A stretch of DNA of 64,000 nucleotides from positions 310,001-374,000 of the forward strand of contig NZ_JAFMNX010000001.1 in assembly GCF_018457165.1 (NCBI RefSeq), given 5' to 3'. Within the stretch, counting starts at the first letter, position 1. Every line of letters starts with the position of its first letter. The notes under the pieces are model-generated. The model was not told where the DNA came from, did no database searches, and saw only the letters and a program-made list of their open reading frames with translations. The position numbers were made by a program, and so were the translations under genes. Shown in pieces: positions 1 to 8,096 of this stretch. This DNA comes from Tianweitania aestuarii (lineage in GTDB: Bacteria > Pseudomonadota > Alphaproteobacteria > Rhizobiales > Rhizobiaceae).

Positions 1-493
1 TGCCGCCAACGATCGTGTAGGGCGCAACGTCGGAAACCACAACCGCGCGGGCAGCAATGATCGCCCCGCTGCCGATCGAAACACCCGGCATGATCATGGC
101 CTGCGTGCCGATCCAGACATCGTGGCCGATCGTGGTGTCGCCGCGGTTCTCGGCCGTCCACGTCGCGGGATCGAAGCCGTCTTCCCAGCCATGGCCGAAG
201 ATGTTGAACGGGAAGGTCGAAAAGCCCGCCATTGCATGATTGGCGCCGTTCATGATGAAGCTGACGCCTTCGGCCAACGCGCAGAAGCGGCCGATCACCA
301 GCCGGTCGCCGACAAACGGGTAGTGGTAAAGAACGCAGCGCTCGCGGAAATGCTCGGGACCTTGCGGATCGTCGTAATAGGTGAAGTCGCCGATCTCAAT
401 GTTCTCGGCGTCTTCCAGCAACGGCTTGAGGAAACCGACGCGCTTATGCGCCGGCGCCATCGGATGCTTGATGTTGGGATTGGGACCCGTCAC
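1..493 (-). CDS. Vat/CatB-type xenobiotic acetyltransferase, 3' end cut by window edge
   Basis: A left-handed beta-helix (hexapeptide repeat) acetyltransferase of the Vat/CatB type, a family that transfers acetyl from acetyl-CoA to small hydroxylated molecules, including streptogramins and chloramphenicol. About 164 codons are visible and the C-terminus lies outside the window. Visible landmarks are the insertion loop with [20 protein letters not shown], the catalytic-type NGANH histidine, and hexapeptide rungs such as [19 protein letters not shown] and [13 protein letters not shown]. The GTG start at 493 is preceded by an AGGGAGA ribosome site. An intrinsic terminator separates it from yidC, so it is probably transcribed on its own. 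The real substrate cannot be told from sequence; many chromosomal members are not resistance genes. Confidence 0.85.
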   Translation of the reverse strand, partial: MTGPNPNIKHPMAPAHKRVGFLKPLLEDAENIEIGDFTYYDDPQGPEHFRERCVLYHYPFVGDRLVIGRFCALAEGVSFIMNGANHAMAGFSTFPFNIFGHGWEDGFDPATWTAENRGDTTIGHDVWIGTQAMIMPGVSIGSGAIIAARAVVVSDVAPYTIVGG

Positions 494-510
494 GGCACGT
501 GTCTCCCTGG

Positions 511-546
511 CTTGAAAAAGGAAAAGGCCGGTCGGAACCGGCCTTT
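511..546 (-). terminator. Intrinsic terminator after yidC
   Basis: A perfect 10-bp stem (AAAGGCCGGT paired with ACCGGCCTTT, 4-nt loop) at 523-546. Read on the minus strand it is followed by TCCTTTTTC. It lies 8 bp past the yidC stop, so it should end the rpmH-rnpA-yidC transcript. Confidence 0.85.
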
Positions 547-553
547 CGCATGC

Positions 554-2401
554 TTATTCCGCTGCTTTGGGTTTTCGCTTGAACAAGCCGGTGAGATTGT
601 CCCACAGCTCGATCTTGGCGCCCTGGCGCTTCATGATGATCGCCTGCTGGGTCACCGACAGCGTGTTGTTCCAGGCCCAGTAGATCACGAGACCCGCGGG
701 GAAGCCGGCCATCATGAAGGTGAAGATGATCGGCATGTAGTTGAAGATCATCGCCTGGGTTGGATCGGGCGGGGTCGGGTTCATGCGCATCTGCAGGAAC
801 ATCGTGATGCCCATGATCAACGGCCAGACGCCGATCATCAGGAAGGCAGGCACGGCGTAGGGCAGCAAACCGAACAGGTTGAACACCGAGGTCGGATCGG
901 GTGCCGCCAGATCCTGGATCCAGCCAAAGAACGGCGCATGGCGCATTTCGATGGTGATATACAGAACCTTGTAGAGCGCGAAGAACACCGGGATCTGGAT
1001 CAGCACCGGCCAGCAGCCCGCCAGCGGATTGATCTTTTCGGTCTTGTAGAGCTGCATCATCGCCTGCTGCTGCTTCATCTTGTCGTCCGCATACTTCTCG
1101 CGGATCTCAAGCAGCTTCGGCTGCACCTTCTTCATGTTCGCCATCGACTTGTAGCTCTTGTTGGCGAGCGGGAAGAAGATGGCCTTGACGATCACGGTGG
1201 TCGCCAGAATGGCGAGGCCGAAATTGCCGAGCAGCTTGAACAGGTGGTCGATCAGCCAGAACATCGGCTTGGTGATGAAGTGGAACCAGCCCCAGTCGAT
1301 CAGAAGATCGAAACGGCGAATCTGGCGATCTTCCTCATAGGCGTTGATCGTCTCGACCTGCTTGGCGCCGGCGAAAACGAGCGTTTCCTGCGTGTCGGTG
1401 GCGCCGGGCGCGATCGTGACGGCGTCAGACAGGAAGTCCGACTGGTAGCTTGGACGGCCGCTGTCGAAATAGGCATAGCGCGGCTGGAAGGCCTGCTTGC
1501 TCGACGGCACCATGGCCGTTGCCCAGTATTTGTCGGTGATGCCGAGCCAGCCATCCGTGGACTTGCCGGGCACGAACTGCTTGTCGTCTTCGAGCGCGGC
1601 GTATTTGTGCTCCTGCAGGCCTTCTTCGCCGGTCACGCCGATCAGGCCTTCATGCAGAACATAGGTGCTGGCAACCAGCGGCTTGTCGAAGCGCGTGACG
1701 CGGCCATAGGACGCCAGGCTCACCGGCTCGCCGCCATTGTTGGCGACCATGTCGCTGACGGTGAACATGTAGTTCGGGTCCACCGAGATCGTGCGGCGGA
1801 AAACCAGACCCTGGCCGTTGTCGTAAACGAGCGTAACGGGCGTTGACGGGGTCAGCGAAGCGTTTCCGCCTTCAACCTGCCAGATCGTGTCGGCACCCGG
1901 AAGCGGGCCGACATTGCTGTTTGAAGGTGCGCTGTAGCCGAGTTCAACGAAATAGCCGTTGGGCAGACCGGCGGGGTTCAACAGCTCGATCAGCGGTGAG
2001 CTGTCGTCCACCGTAAGATGGTAATCCTTGAGCTTGACGTCATCGATGCGCGCGCCGCGCAGATTGATCGAGCCGCTGAGGCGTGGGGTGTCGACGGGCA
2101 CGCGGGCGGTGGCGGCGAGCGCCTGTTCGCGCGTCTGCGGCGTTGCACCATCGGTGCCTGGAACGGCCAGATTGCCGCCTGTGGTCGGCGCCAAGGCCGC
2201 GCCGCCGATGCCGGTGCCCGATTGCGGAACATTGTCGACCGTGGAGGCCGGCTGACCCTGCTGCACGGCCTGCTGTTCAGCCTCGATCTGGGCGGCCTCG
2301 CGCTGCGCTTCCATGCGCGGGTTCATGTAGAACACCTGCCAAAGCGTCAGGATCAGCACCGAAAGGGCGATCGTGATGAAGAAATTACGATTTGTTTGCA
2401 T
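554..2401 (-). CDS. yidC: Membrane protein insertase YidC
   Basis: Inner-membrane insertase/chaperone that works alone or with SecYEG to insert membrane proteins. The 615-residue product fits the Gram-negative family. An N-terminal membrane segment (about residues 6-25) is followed by a Pro/Ala/Gln-rich linker, a large periplasmic beta domain, and the conserved 60KD_IMP domain from about residue 380, with the hydrophilic loop containing [17 protein letters not shown] and further membrane segments to the Lys-rich C-terminus. An open frame extends 48 codons further upstream, but the start at MQTNRNFF fits the family; the longer form would read through rnpA. It overlaps the 3' end of rnpA by 17 bp, indicating translational coupling. 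Confidence 0.97.
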   Translation of the reverse strand: MQTNRNFFITIALSVLILTLWQVFYMNPRMEAQREAAQIEAEQQAVQQGQPASTVDNVPQSGTGIGGAALAPTTGGNLAVPGTDGATPQTREQALAATARVPVDTPRLSGSINLRGARIDDVKLKDYHLTVDDSSPLIELLNPAGLPNGYFVELGYSAPSNSNVGPLPGADTIWQVEGGNASLTPSTPVTLVYDNGQGLVFRRTISVDPNYMFTVSDMVANNGGEPVSLASYGRVTRFDKPLVASTYVLHEGLIGVTGEEGLQEHKYAALEDDKQFVPGKSTDGWLGITDKYWATAMVPSSKQAFQPRYAYFDSGRPSYQSDFLSDAVTIAPGATDTQETLVFAGAKQVETINAYEEDRQIRRFDLLIDWGWFHFITKPMFWLIDHLFKLLGNFGLAILATTVIVKAIFFPLANKSYKSMANMKKVQPKLLEIREKYADDKMKQQQAMMQLYKTEKINPLAGCWPVLIQIPVFFALYKVLYITIEMRHAPFFGWIQDLAAPDPTSVFNLFGLLPYAVPAFLMIGVWPLIMGITMFLQMRMNPTPPDPTQAMIFNYMPIIFTFMMAGFPAGLVIYWAWNNTLSVTQQAIIMKRQGAKIELWDNLTGLFKRKPKAAE

Positions 2402-2819
2402 GGGAGGTCCTGACCCTGGCTCCGCCCGGATGGGTGCCGGATTGCGGATAATCGCGCGTGGCACGCGAGGCTGGCTTGGCGATACGGCGCGACAGTTCGC
2501 CAGCGAGGTCTTCAAAGGGTGCGGCAAGACAATCCTGCCGTCCAACGATCACATAATCGGTGCCGGGCGCCATGCCTTGTGCGGCATGAACCCGAACCGC
2601 TTCGCGCAACCGGCGCTTGACCCGATTGCGCACCACGGCATTGCCGACCTTCTTGGTCACCGTGAAGCCGACCCGGGGTGGTTGATCACCCCTGTGGGTC
2701 AGCACTTCGAGCAGGAAAAAAGGCCCGCGGCGCTTTTCTCCCTGGCGCACGGCCAGGAATTCGGCGCGCTTCTTGAGCCGAACCGGCGCCGTAGCTCCGG
2801 CCCGACCTTTGCCGGACAT
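2385..2819 (-). CDS. rnpA: Ribonuclease P protein component
   Basis: Protein subunit of RNase P, which binds the RNA subunit and the 5' leader of precursor tRNAs during tRNA maturation. The 144-residue product has the typical beginning ([19 protein letters not shown]) and the signature RNR motif in [14 protein letters not shown] (about residues 64-77), which lies in the left-handed crossover that contacts RNA. A short rhizobial N-terminal extension precedes the RLKKR core. It sits 21 nt downstream of rpmH and overlaps yidC, the usual rpmH-rnpA-yidC order. The C-terminal tail after about residue 118 is not conserved in the family. Confidence 0.95.
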   Translation of the reverse strand: MSGKGRAGATAPVRLKKRAEFLAVRQGEKRRGPFFLLEVLTHRGDQPPRVGFTVTKKVGNAVVRNRVKRRLREAVRVHAAQGMAPGTDYVIVGRQDCLAAPFEDLAGELSRRIAKPASRATRDYPQSGTHPGGARVRTSHANKS

Positions 2820-2840
2820 GGTTTGCCTGCTCTTAGCTGA

Positions 2841-2975
2841 TTAAGCCGAGAGACGTGCGCGACCGCGATTGCGGCGAGCAGCAACAACGGCGCGACCACC
2901 CTTGGTGGCCATGCGCGCGCGGAAACCGTGACGACGCTTACGAACGAGCTTGGACGGCTGATAGGTACGCTTCAT
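2841..2975 (-). CDS. rpmH: 50S ribosomal protein L34
   Basis: A 44-residue basic ribosomal protein of the large subunit, with the family signature [20 protein letters not shown] at its start and a C-terminus ending in RGRARLSA. It is too short to be listed by many ORF finders but is unmistakable. It heads the rpmH-rnpA-yidC operon; its promoter must lie in 2976-3390, the region shared with the divergent sensor kinase gene. Confidence 0.98.
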   Translation of the reverse strand: MKRTYQPSKLVRKRRHGFRARMATKGGRAVVAARRNRGRARLSA

Positions 2976-3392
2976 TTTTTTAATACCGCGGTGTGCGGCC
3001 CTTCTTATGGTCCATCATGGATACGAACACCGGTCGTTGCCGGCGCCGCTTAACACGCAATTCTCATTGTTGCGGCGAACCGCATATGAAAAAGGGCAAA
3101 GCCACCGGCGCACGAAAATGCGTCGGAGCGAAGCCCGAGCGTTGCGCGCCTTCTAGGGAAGGCCTCCCGTTAAGTCAATCCGCCCGCAGCCTTCGCGGGC
3201 ATTTGCACAAGCGGTTTTGCAGGCGCTCTGTGGTAGTTTCGGTGGCATGCGAAATTGGCAAATGCGCGGCACTCGCCTATTTTGTTTCTTGAACGCGCAA
3301 GCCTGCTTGGTGTCTATCCGCCTGGCGGAGCGGACCTGTCGGCCTGGAGCGCTGCCGCAGGCACCAATCGTCGCGCTGGGAAAGGGATCTTG
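2976..3392. other. Divergent intergenic region, rpmH / sensor kinase
   Basis: About 417 bp between two divergent genes, expected to hold the rpmH promoter (minus strand) and the kinase promoter (plus strand). Open frames crossing it have no family resemblance. I see no tRNA, terminator or convincing repeat. In many bacteria dnaA/oriC lies near rpmH, but no dnaA gene or DnaA-box cluster is visible here. Confidence 0.5.
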
Positions 3393-4889
3393 ATGGCGGA
3401 TGTCGCCGCCGACACCGGGATGGTTGATGCCGCCGGCGCCGCTGCCGCCGAGCGCATTCCTTTTCTGCGTCGTTTGTCGACCAAGCTCCTCGTTCTGACG
3501 ATCCTGTTCGTGATGACGGCCGAAGTGCTGATCTTCCCGCCCACCATCGCCAGTTTCCGCATGCAATGGTTCGAGCAGCGCTTGAGCACGGCCGCCGCCG
3601 TCAGCCTGGTTCTTCTGCGCGCCGATCCCGGCCCGCTGGAAGATGCTGCGCAGGAAGACGTGCTTCGCTCCGTAGGCGCGATCGCCATTGCCGTTCGCGA
3701 AGAAGGCGAGTCGCAACTTCTTCTGGCCTCCGAAATGCCGACCACGGTGGATGAGCATGTCGACCTCGATACGCTGGGTCCCGTGGCTGCGATCAGCCGG
3801 GCCTTCGACACGCTGCTCTTCGGCGGCAACCGCGTTTTGCGCGTTTATGGCCATGTCGGTGAAAGCGAAAAGCAGTTCGAGCTGATCATCCGCGACAAGG
3901 ATCTGCGGCGCGCGATGCTGGTTTACGCGCGCAACATCGTTCTCCTGTCCTTGCTGATCTCGGTGTTCACCGCCGGTCTCGTGTTCTTCACCATCCTGCA
4001 GATGATGGTGCATCCCATTCGCCGCATGCGCAATTCGATGCGCGACTTTGCCGACCAGCCCGACAATCCCGGTCGCATCATCCAGCCACGTGAGCGCGAC
4101 GACGAGCTGGGATCGGCCGAACGCGGATTGTCGGCCATGCAAAGCCAGTTGCAGCGCCAGCTCGGCGAGCAAAAGCATCTGGCCGATCTTGGCCTCGCCG
4201 TGTCGAAGATCAATCACGACATGCGCAACATCCTGGCATCCGCGCAGCTGATGTCGGATCGTCTTCGCGGCGTGGATGATCCAGCCGTGCAGGCCTTTGC
4301 GCCCAAGCTGGTGCGCACGCTGGACCGCGCGGTGTCTTATTCCGAGGATGTGCTGGCCTATGGCCGCGCCCAGGAAGCCGCGCCGACCCGTCGCCTCGTT
4401 CGCCTGCACCAGCTGGTGGAAGATGTCAGCGAATTGCTCGGCATCGAGCCGGATGGTCAGCTCGACTTCATCAATGCCGTCGACCCCGCCTTTGAAGTCG
4501 ATGCGGATGCCGATCAGCTGTTTCGCATCCTCAACAATCTTTGCCGCAATGCCGTGCAGGCCATGGCGGCCGATGCGTCGGCGGCGGTTGTTTCACGGCT
4601 GACGGTTTCGGCCGAGCGTATCGGGACCGTGTCGCGCATCATCGTTGCGGACACAGGACCCGGCCTTCCGGAAAAAGCACGGCAGAACCTGTTCGCCGCT
4701 TTCCGCGGGTCTGCACGCAGTGGCGGCACAGGCCTCGGCCTCGCCATTGCGCAGGAACTGGCGCGCGCCCATGGCGGCGCGATCGAACTGGTGGAAAGCC
4801 TGAGCGGGCGCACCGTGTTCGCCATCAGCATTCCCGACCAGCCGGTGCGGCTGCACGATGTGCGCGCGGCCCTGCGCAACAGCGGCTAG
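3393..4889 (+). CDS. HAMP-domain sensor histidine kinase
   Basis: A membrane-bound sensor kinase of 498 residues. The first membrane segment is at about residues 29-50 (LLVLTILFVMTAEVLIFPP), then comes a periplasmic sensing region of about 130 residues, a second membrane segment near 180-202, a HAMP linker, a dimerisation/phosphoacceptor helix with the candidate His in KINHDMRNIL, an N box (LNNLCRNAVQAM) and a G box (DTGPGLP, then GGTGLGLAIA). The ATG at 3393 follows GGGAAAGGGA; an upstream extension of 46 codons is open but lacks such a site. No response regulator is adjacent, so it is an orphan here and its signal is unknown. Confidence 0.88.
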   Translation: MADVAADTGMVDAAGAAAAERIPFLRRLSTKLLVLTILFVMTAEVLIFPPTIASFRMQWFEQRLSTAAAVSLVLLRADPGPLEDAAQEDVLRSVGAIAIAVREEGESQLLLASEMPTTVDEHVDLDTLGPVAAISRAFDTLLFGGNRVLRVYGHVGESEKQFELIIRDKDLRRAMLVYARNIVLLSLLISVFTAGLVFFTILQMMVHPIRRMRNSMRDFADQPDNPGRIIQPRERDDELGSAERGLSAMQSQLQRQLGEQKHLADLGLAVSKINHDMRNILASAQLMSDRLRGVDDPAVQAFAPKLVRTLDRAVSYSEDVLAYGRAQEAAPTRRLVRLHQLVEDVSELLGIEPDGQLDFINAVDPAFEVDADADQLFRILNNLCRNAVQAMAADASAAVVSRLTVSAERIGTVSRIIVADTGPGLPEKARQNLFAAFRGSARSGGTGLGLAIAQELARAHGGAIELVESLSGRTVFAISIPDQPVRLHDVRAALRNSG

Positions 4890-4911
4890 GCCCACGGTTC
4901 ATAAGGGGAGA

Positions 4912-5382
4912 TCAGGCCGCTTGGCCGGCCAGCTGCTCTTCGAACAAGGCGATCAAGCTGATCAGATGCGGCTCGTCCACCAGCATGCGCGCTTGTTGCG
5001 GCGTCACCCAGGCGCGCTCGCGCTGGTCTTTCTCGCGAAACTCAGCCAGTTCCTGCGTGACGCGCAAACCATAAACGGTCACGGTCACGGGTATGAAGAT
5101 GGTCTTCAAGCGTTTCCAGTAGGAATAGCTGCCATAAGGCTTATCATCGACCTTGCCGACAAGGCCGGCTTCCTGCTTGGCTTCAACAACGGCCGCTTCC
5201 CAATCGGACAGGCCTTTCATCGGCCAGCCCTTGGGAATTACGAAGCGCTTCGTTTGGCGCGACGTCAGCAGAAGCACCTGCAGATCACCGTCGCGCTTCC
5301 GATATGGAAGCACGGCCACCTGCCGGATCGTCTTGCCTTTCTTGACGAGCGCCTTGGCCCGTTTCTCTTTCATGCTCGCCAT
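4912..5382 (-). CDS. NUDIX-fold protein with degenerate Nudix box
   Basis: A 156-residue protein of the NUDIX hydrolase fold, closest in style to diphosphoinositol-polyphosphate phosphohydrolase-like members (FVIPKGWPMKG, then the box). The expected box is GX5EX7REUXEEXGU. Here the window reads GWPMKGLSDWEAAVVEAK followed by QEAGL: the first Glu is Leu, the Arg is Val and one of the two paired Glu residues is Gln. Only two of the usual acidic ligands remain, so catalytic activity is uncertain. It lies between the convergent sensor kinase and the pit gene. Confidence 0.8.
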   Translation of the reverse strand: MASMKEKRAKALVKKGKTIRQVAVLPYRKRDGDLQVLLLTSRQTKRFVIPKGWPMKGLSDWEAAVVEAKQEAGLVGKVDDKPYGSYSYWKRLKTIFIPVTVTVYGLRVTQELAEFREKDQRERAWVTPQQARMLVDEPHLISLIALFEEQLAGQAA

Positions 5383-5444
5383 CGAATCTTAACCGGCTAA
5401 GGACTCCTTCTCGCGATCTTGTGTGTGTCTTGCAAGCGTTCATG

Positions 5445-6449
5445 TTAAACGATGAATGCGGTGACCGCGTAAAAAATTGCGGCAATCAGGGCGGTAACCG
5501 GAATGGTGATCACCCATGCGATCACGATGTTGCCTGCAATGCCCCAGCGCACCGCCGAAACGCGTCGCGCGGCACCGACGCCGACGATCGCGCCGGTGAT
5601 CGTATGGGTGGTGGAAACGGGAATGCCGAGCCAGGTTGCCATGAAGATGGTGATCGCACCGCCGGTTTCCGCGCAAAAGCCCTGCATGGGGTTCAGCCGC
5701 GTGATCTTCGAGCCCATCGTGTGCACGATGCGCCAGCCGCCGAACAGGGTGCCCAGCGCCAGAACGCTCTGGCACGACAGAACGACCCAGAGCGGCACAT
5801 AGAAAGTGTCGCCGAGCAGCCCTTGCGAATAAAGCAGCACGGCGATGATCCCCATCGTCTTTTGCGCATCATTGCCGCCATGGCCCAGCGAATAAAGTGA
5901 GGCGGAAATGAACTGAAGGATGCGGAAGGTGCGGTCCACGGCAAAGGGTGTGCTGCGCACGAACACCCAGGCGACGATCAGAACAAGCGCCAGCGCCAGA
6001 ACGAAGCCGGTGGCGGGCGAAAGCACGATGGCGGCCGAGGTCTTCAACAGGCCCGACCAGACGATCGCGCCACCACCGGACTTGGCGACGCCGGCACCCA
6101 CCAGGCCACCGATCAGCGCATGCGAACTGCTCGAGGGAATGCCGAGCCGCCAGGTCAAGACGTTCCACACGATCGCACCCATAAGGGCTGCAAACACCAC
6201 GGTCGCATCGATCGTGTCGGCATCGATGATGCCGGTGCCGAGCGTTTCGGCCACATGCAGGCCAAAGAACAGGAAAGCGATGAAGTTGAAGGTCGCGGCC
6301 CAGAACACTGCATATTGCGGCCGCAGCACGCGGGTCGAAACGATCGTTGCGATCGAGTTGGCGGCGTCATGCAACCCGTTCAGGAAGTCGAACAGAAGCG
6401 CGACGCCGATCAGGCCGACCAGCAAGGGGAAAGCGAGTGTGGCGTCCAT
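5445..6449 (-). CDS. pit: Low-affinity inorganic phosphate transporter (PiT family)
   Basis: A polytopic inner-membrane carrier that imports phosphate as a metal-phosphate complex with protons. The 334-residue product shows the duplicated PiT signatures, FDFLNGLHDAANSIATIVST near residue 25 and SLGHGGNDAQKTMGI in the second half, each inside a hydrophobic repeat unit, plus PVSTTHTITGAIVGVG near the C-terminus. Its start codon directly abuts the stop of the upstream DUF47 gene, the usual pairing in which the DUF47 protein modulates the transporter. Confidence 0.94.
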   Translation of the reverse strand: MDATLAFPLLVGLIGVALLFDFLNGLHDAANSIATIVSTRVLRPQYAVFWAATFNFIAFLFFGLHVAETLGTGIIDADTIDATVVFAALMGAIVWNVLTWRLGIPSSSSHALIGGLVGAGVAKSGGGAIVWSGLLKTSAAIVLSPATGFVLALALVLIVAWVFVRSTPFAVDRTFRILQFISASLYSLGHGGNDAQKTMGIIAVLLYSQGLLGDTFYVPLWVVLSCQSVLALGTLFGGWRIVHTMGSKITRLNPMQGFCAETGGAITIFMATWLGIPVSTTHTITGAIVGVGAARRVSAVRWGIAGNIVIAWVITIPVTALIAAIFYAVTAFIV

Positions 6450-7097
6450 CTAGACGTTCTCGATGACGATGCCGCTGATCTCGTTGGCGACATCCTCGAA
6501 CCGGTCCGCCACCTTTTCCAGCTGGCTGTAAATCTCGTTGCCGATAAAGAAGCGCATCGGTTCGGTGCGGCCATAGGTCTGGTAAAGGAGCTTGAGGCCA
6601 CGATCCTGCAGATCGTCGGACTCGCCCTCGGCCGCCAGGATCTGTTCGGCCAGTTCATTGAGCCGCTGCGCATTGGCGCTGACATTGTTGAGGAGCGGGA
6701 TGGCTTCGGCGGTGAGTTCGGCGGCCCGAACGATGGTCTTGCCCATGTCCTGCATCAGCGGCTCGAACGAGCGCTGCTCGAACAGCGTGACGGTCTTCAC
6801 CGTCTTGCGCATCGTGTCGATCGCGTCATCCATGGCCTGGATGAGATCCTTGATGTCGTTGCGGTCGAACGGTGTGATGAAGCTCTTGCGGGTGGCTTCC
6901 AGCACGTCATGGGTGATGACGTCGGCTTCTTCTTCGAGCCGCATGATTTCCGCGCAGTGATGGTCGATATCGTTGCCGGACAAAAGCGCGTCGAGCGACT
7001 TGGCCCCGCCAATCAGGGTTCGCGAATGCGCCGCAAAGAGATCGAAAAAGCGATCTTCCCGGGGAAGAAGGCGTCTGTACCAGCTCAGCATCGGCAT
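6450..7097 (-). CDS. DUF47 (PhoU-like) partner of phosphate transporter
   Basis: A 215-residue, almost wholly helical cytoplasmic protein of the DUF47/TIGR00153 family, distantly related to PhoU. Landmarks are the N-terminal FFDLFAAHSRTLIGGAK, the acidic EIMRLEEEADVITHD near residue 60 and TPFDRNDIKDLIQAMDDAID near residue 77, all typical of the family's metal-binding helical bundle. It has no gap to pit. Members of this family are found with PiT carriers and are inferred to regulate transport. Confidence 0.92.
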   Translation of the reverse strand: MPMLSWYRRLLPREDRFFDLFAAHSRTLIGGAKSLDALLSGNDIDHHCAEIMRLEEEADVITHDVLEATRKSFITPFDRNDIKDLIQAMDDAIDTMRKTVKTVTLFEQRSFEPLMQDMGKTIVRAAELTAEAIPLLNNVSANAQRLNELAEQILAAEGESDDLQDRGLKLLYQTYGRTEPMRFFIGNEIYSQLEKVADRFEDVANEISGIVIENV

Positions 7098-7149
7098 TCA
7101 GTCCTTGTGTGGTCGGCCTGTGGTTTGGCCGCCCCATGTTTTTTGCTGT

Positions 7150-7178
7150 CGTGTTCTGCAATGCGAGGATAGCGTCAA
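7150..7178 (-). promoter_or_regulatory. Possible sigma-70-type promoter for DUF47-pit
   Basis: On the minus strand TTGACG and AACACG are separated by 17 bp, about 55 bp upstream of the DUF47 start. The -35 match is good and the -10 match weak. No PHO box could be recognised. Confidence 0.25.
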
Positions 7179-7332
7179 GCCGGAACACACCTCAAACTCA
7201 TTTTCCGGCTAAATTCTTGCTTTCTGCAGGCAAAGACCTTGGTTCGCGCTGTTTGCAGCGAACCCTTTCCGTCTTGTTGCGTTCTTCTGCCGACCGATCC
7301 GCATCGGACAATGCAAGTTGAGGAAAAACGCC

Positions 7333-7851
7333 ATGAGTGTTTTCGACAAGATCAAGAACGCAATCTGGGGATCAAAGGCTGAAGCAGCCCCCGCACCGAA
7401 GCCCGCTGCTGCTCCGGCGCCCGCCACACCATCTGCCGCACCGGCAACGCCAAGCGCCGCACCATCAGCAGGCGCTGGTTCTGCCGCCGCTACACCGGCA
7501 GCTGCCCCCGCCGCTCCAGCAGCCACGCCTGCCGCCGCTCCGAGTGCAGCACCGTCTGCCGCACCGCAGGCGGGTGGCGCATCGCAGCATGAACAGGTCG
7601 ATGTCGCGGCGATCCTGGACTCGGCCGTTGCCGCCAAGGGCGAGAAGCTCGATTGGCGCCATTCGATCGTCGACATGATGAAGGCGCTCGATCTCGACAG
7701 CAGCCTGGCGAACCGCAAGGAACTCGCCAAGGAGCTGAACTACACCGGCGACACCAATGATTCCGCCACGATGAACATCTGGCTGCACAAGGCGCTGATG
7801 AAGAAGCTCGCCGACAATGGCGGCAAGGTTCCGGCCGATCTGACGGACTGA
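7333..7851 (+). CDS. DUF3597 domain protein
   Basis: A 172-residue protein with three visible parts: a short N-terminal helix (MSVFDKIKNAIWG), a long Ala/Pro-rich linker (about residues 18-85), and a C-terminal DUF3597 domain (QVDVAAILDSAVAAKGEKLD onwards) with the typical WRHSIVDMMKALDLDSSL and KELNYTGDTNDSATMNIWLH motifs. The domain is widespread in alphaproteobacteria and its function is not established; it is often found beside LysM or peptidoglycan-related proteins. A GAGGAA ribosome site precedes ATG at 7333. Confidence 0.88.
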   Translation: MSVFDKIKNAIWGSKAEAAPAPKPAAAPAPATPSAAPATPSAAPSAGAGSAAATPAAAPAAPAATPAAAPSAAPSAAPQAGGASQHEQVDVAAILDSAVAAKGEKLDWRHSIVDMMKALDLDSSLANRKELAKELNYTGDTNDSATMNIWLHKALMKKLADNGGKVPADLTD

Positions 7852-7877
7852 TCCCGTCATAGCCAAGCGTTGAACAC

Positions 7878-7910
7878 GCGGGCGTGGCCATCGAGGTCGC
7901 GCCCGCTTTT
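7878..7910 (+). terminator. Intrinsic terminator after DUF3597 gene
   Basis: GCGGGCG at 7878-7884 pairs with CGCCCGC at 7900-7906 and is followed by TTTT. It lies 26 bp beyond the stop codon. Confidence 0.7.
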
Positions 7911-7992
7911 CGTATGGTGAAACCACGGCAAGGAAGTGTTGGCGCAAGCTTTGGCAGGTACAACCGCGTTCGATCAGGCATGCGGTGGCGCG

Positions 7993-8007
7993 AACTTTGA
8001 TAAAGTT
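7993..8007. promoter_or_regulatory. Palindrome upstream of autotransporter, possible operator
   Basis: AACTTT-GAT-AAAGTT is a perfect 6+3+6 dyad about 90 bp upstream of the autotransporter start. Its AT-richness stands out in this GC-rich DNA. It could be an operator; no regulator is assigned. Confidence 0.3.
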
Positions 8008-8096
8008 TTCATCACTTCCTGATTTGAGGAGGATGGCGCTGCAGGGGTGAACCTGCGTCGTGCGACATTGAGTGGAACTCTGTTCTGGGCGAAGCG

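Noticed and set aside
122-1846. 574-codon open frame on the plus strand
   Set aside because: It lies antisense to yidC, has the Arg/His-rich composition of a GC-rich shadow frame and no family match.
2976-3392. Possible oriC next to rpmH
   Set aside because: No dnaA gene, no cluster of DnaA boxes and no AT-rich unwinding stretch; rpmH is not linked to the origin in many alphaproteobacteria.
8026-8050. Five-codon leader peptide after GAGGAGG before the autotransporter
   Set aside because: The ribosome site directly touches the ATG with no spacing, and the short frame is not composed like an attenuator.
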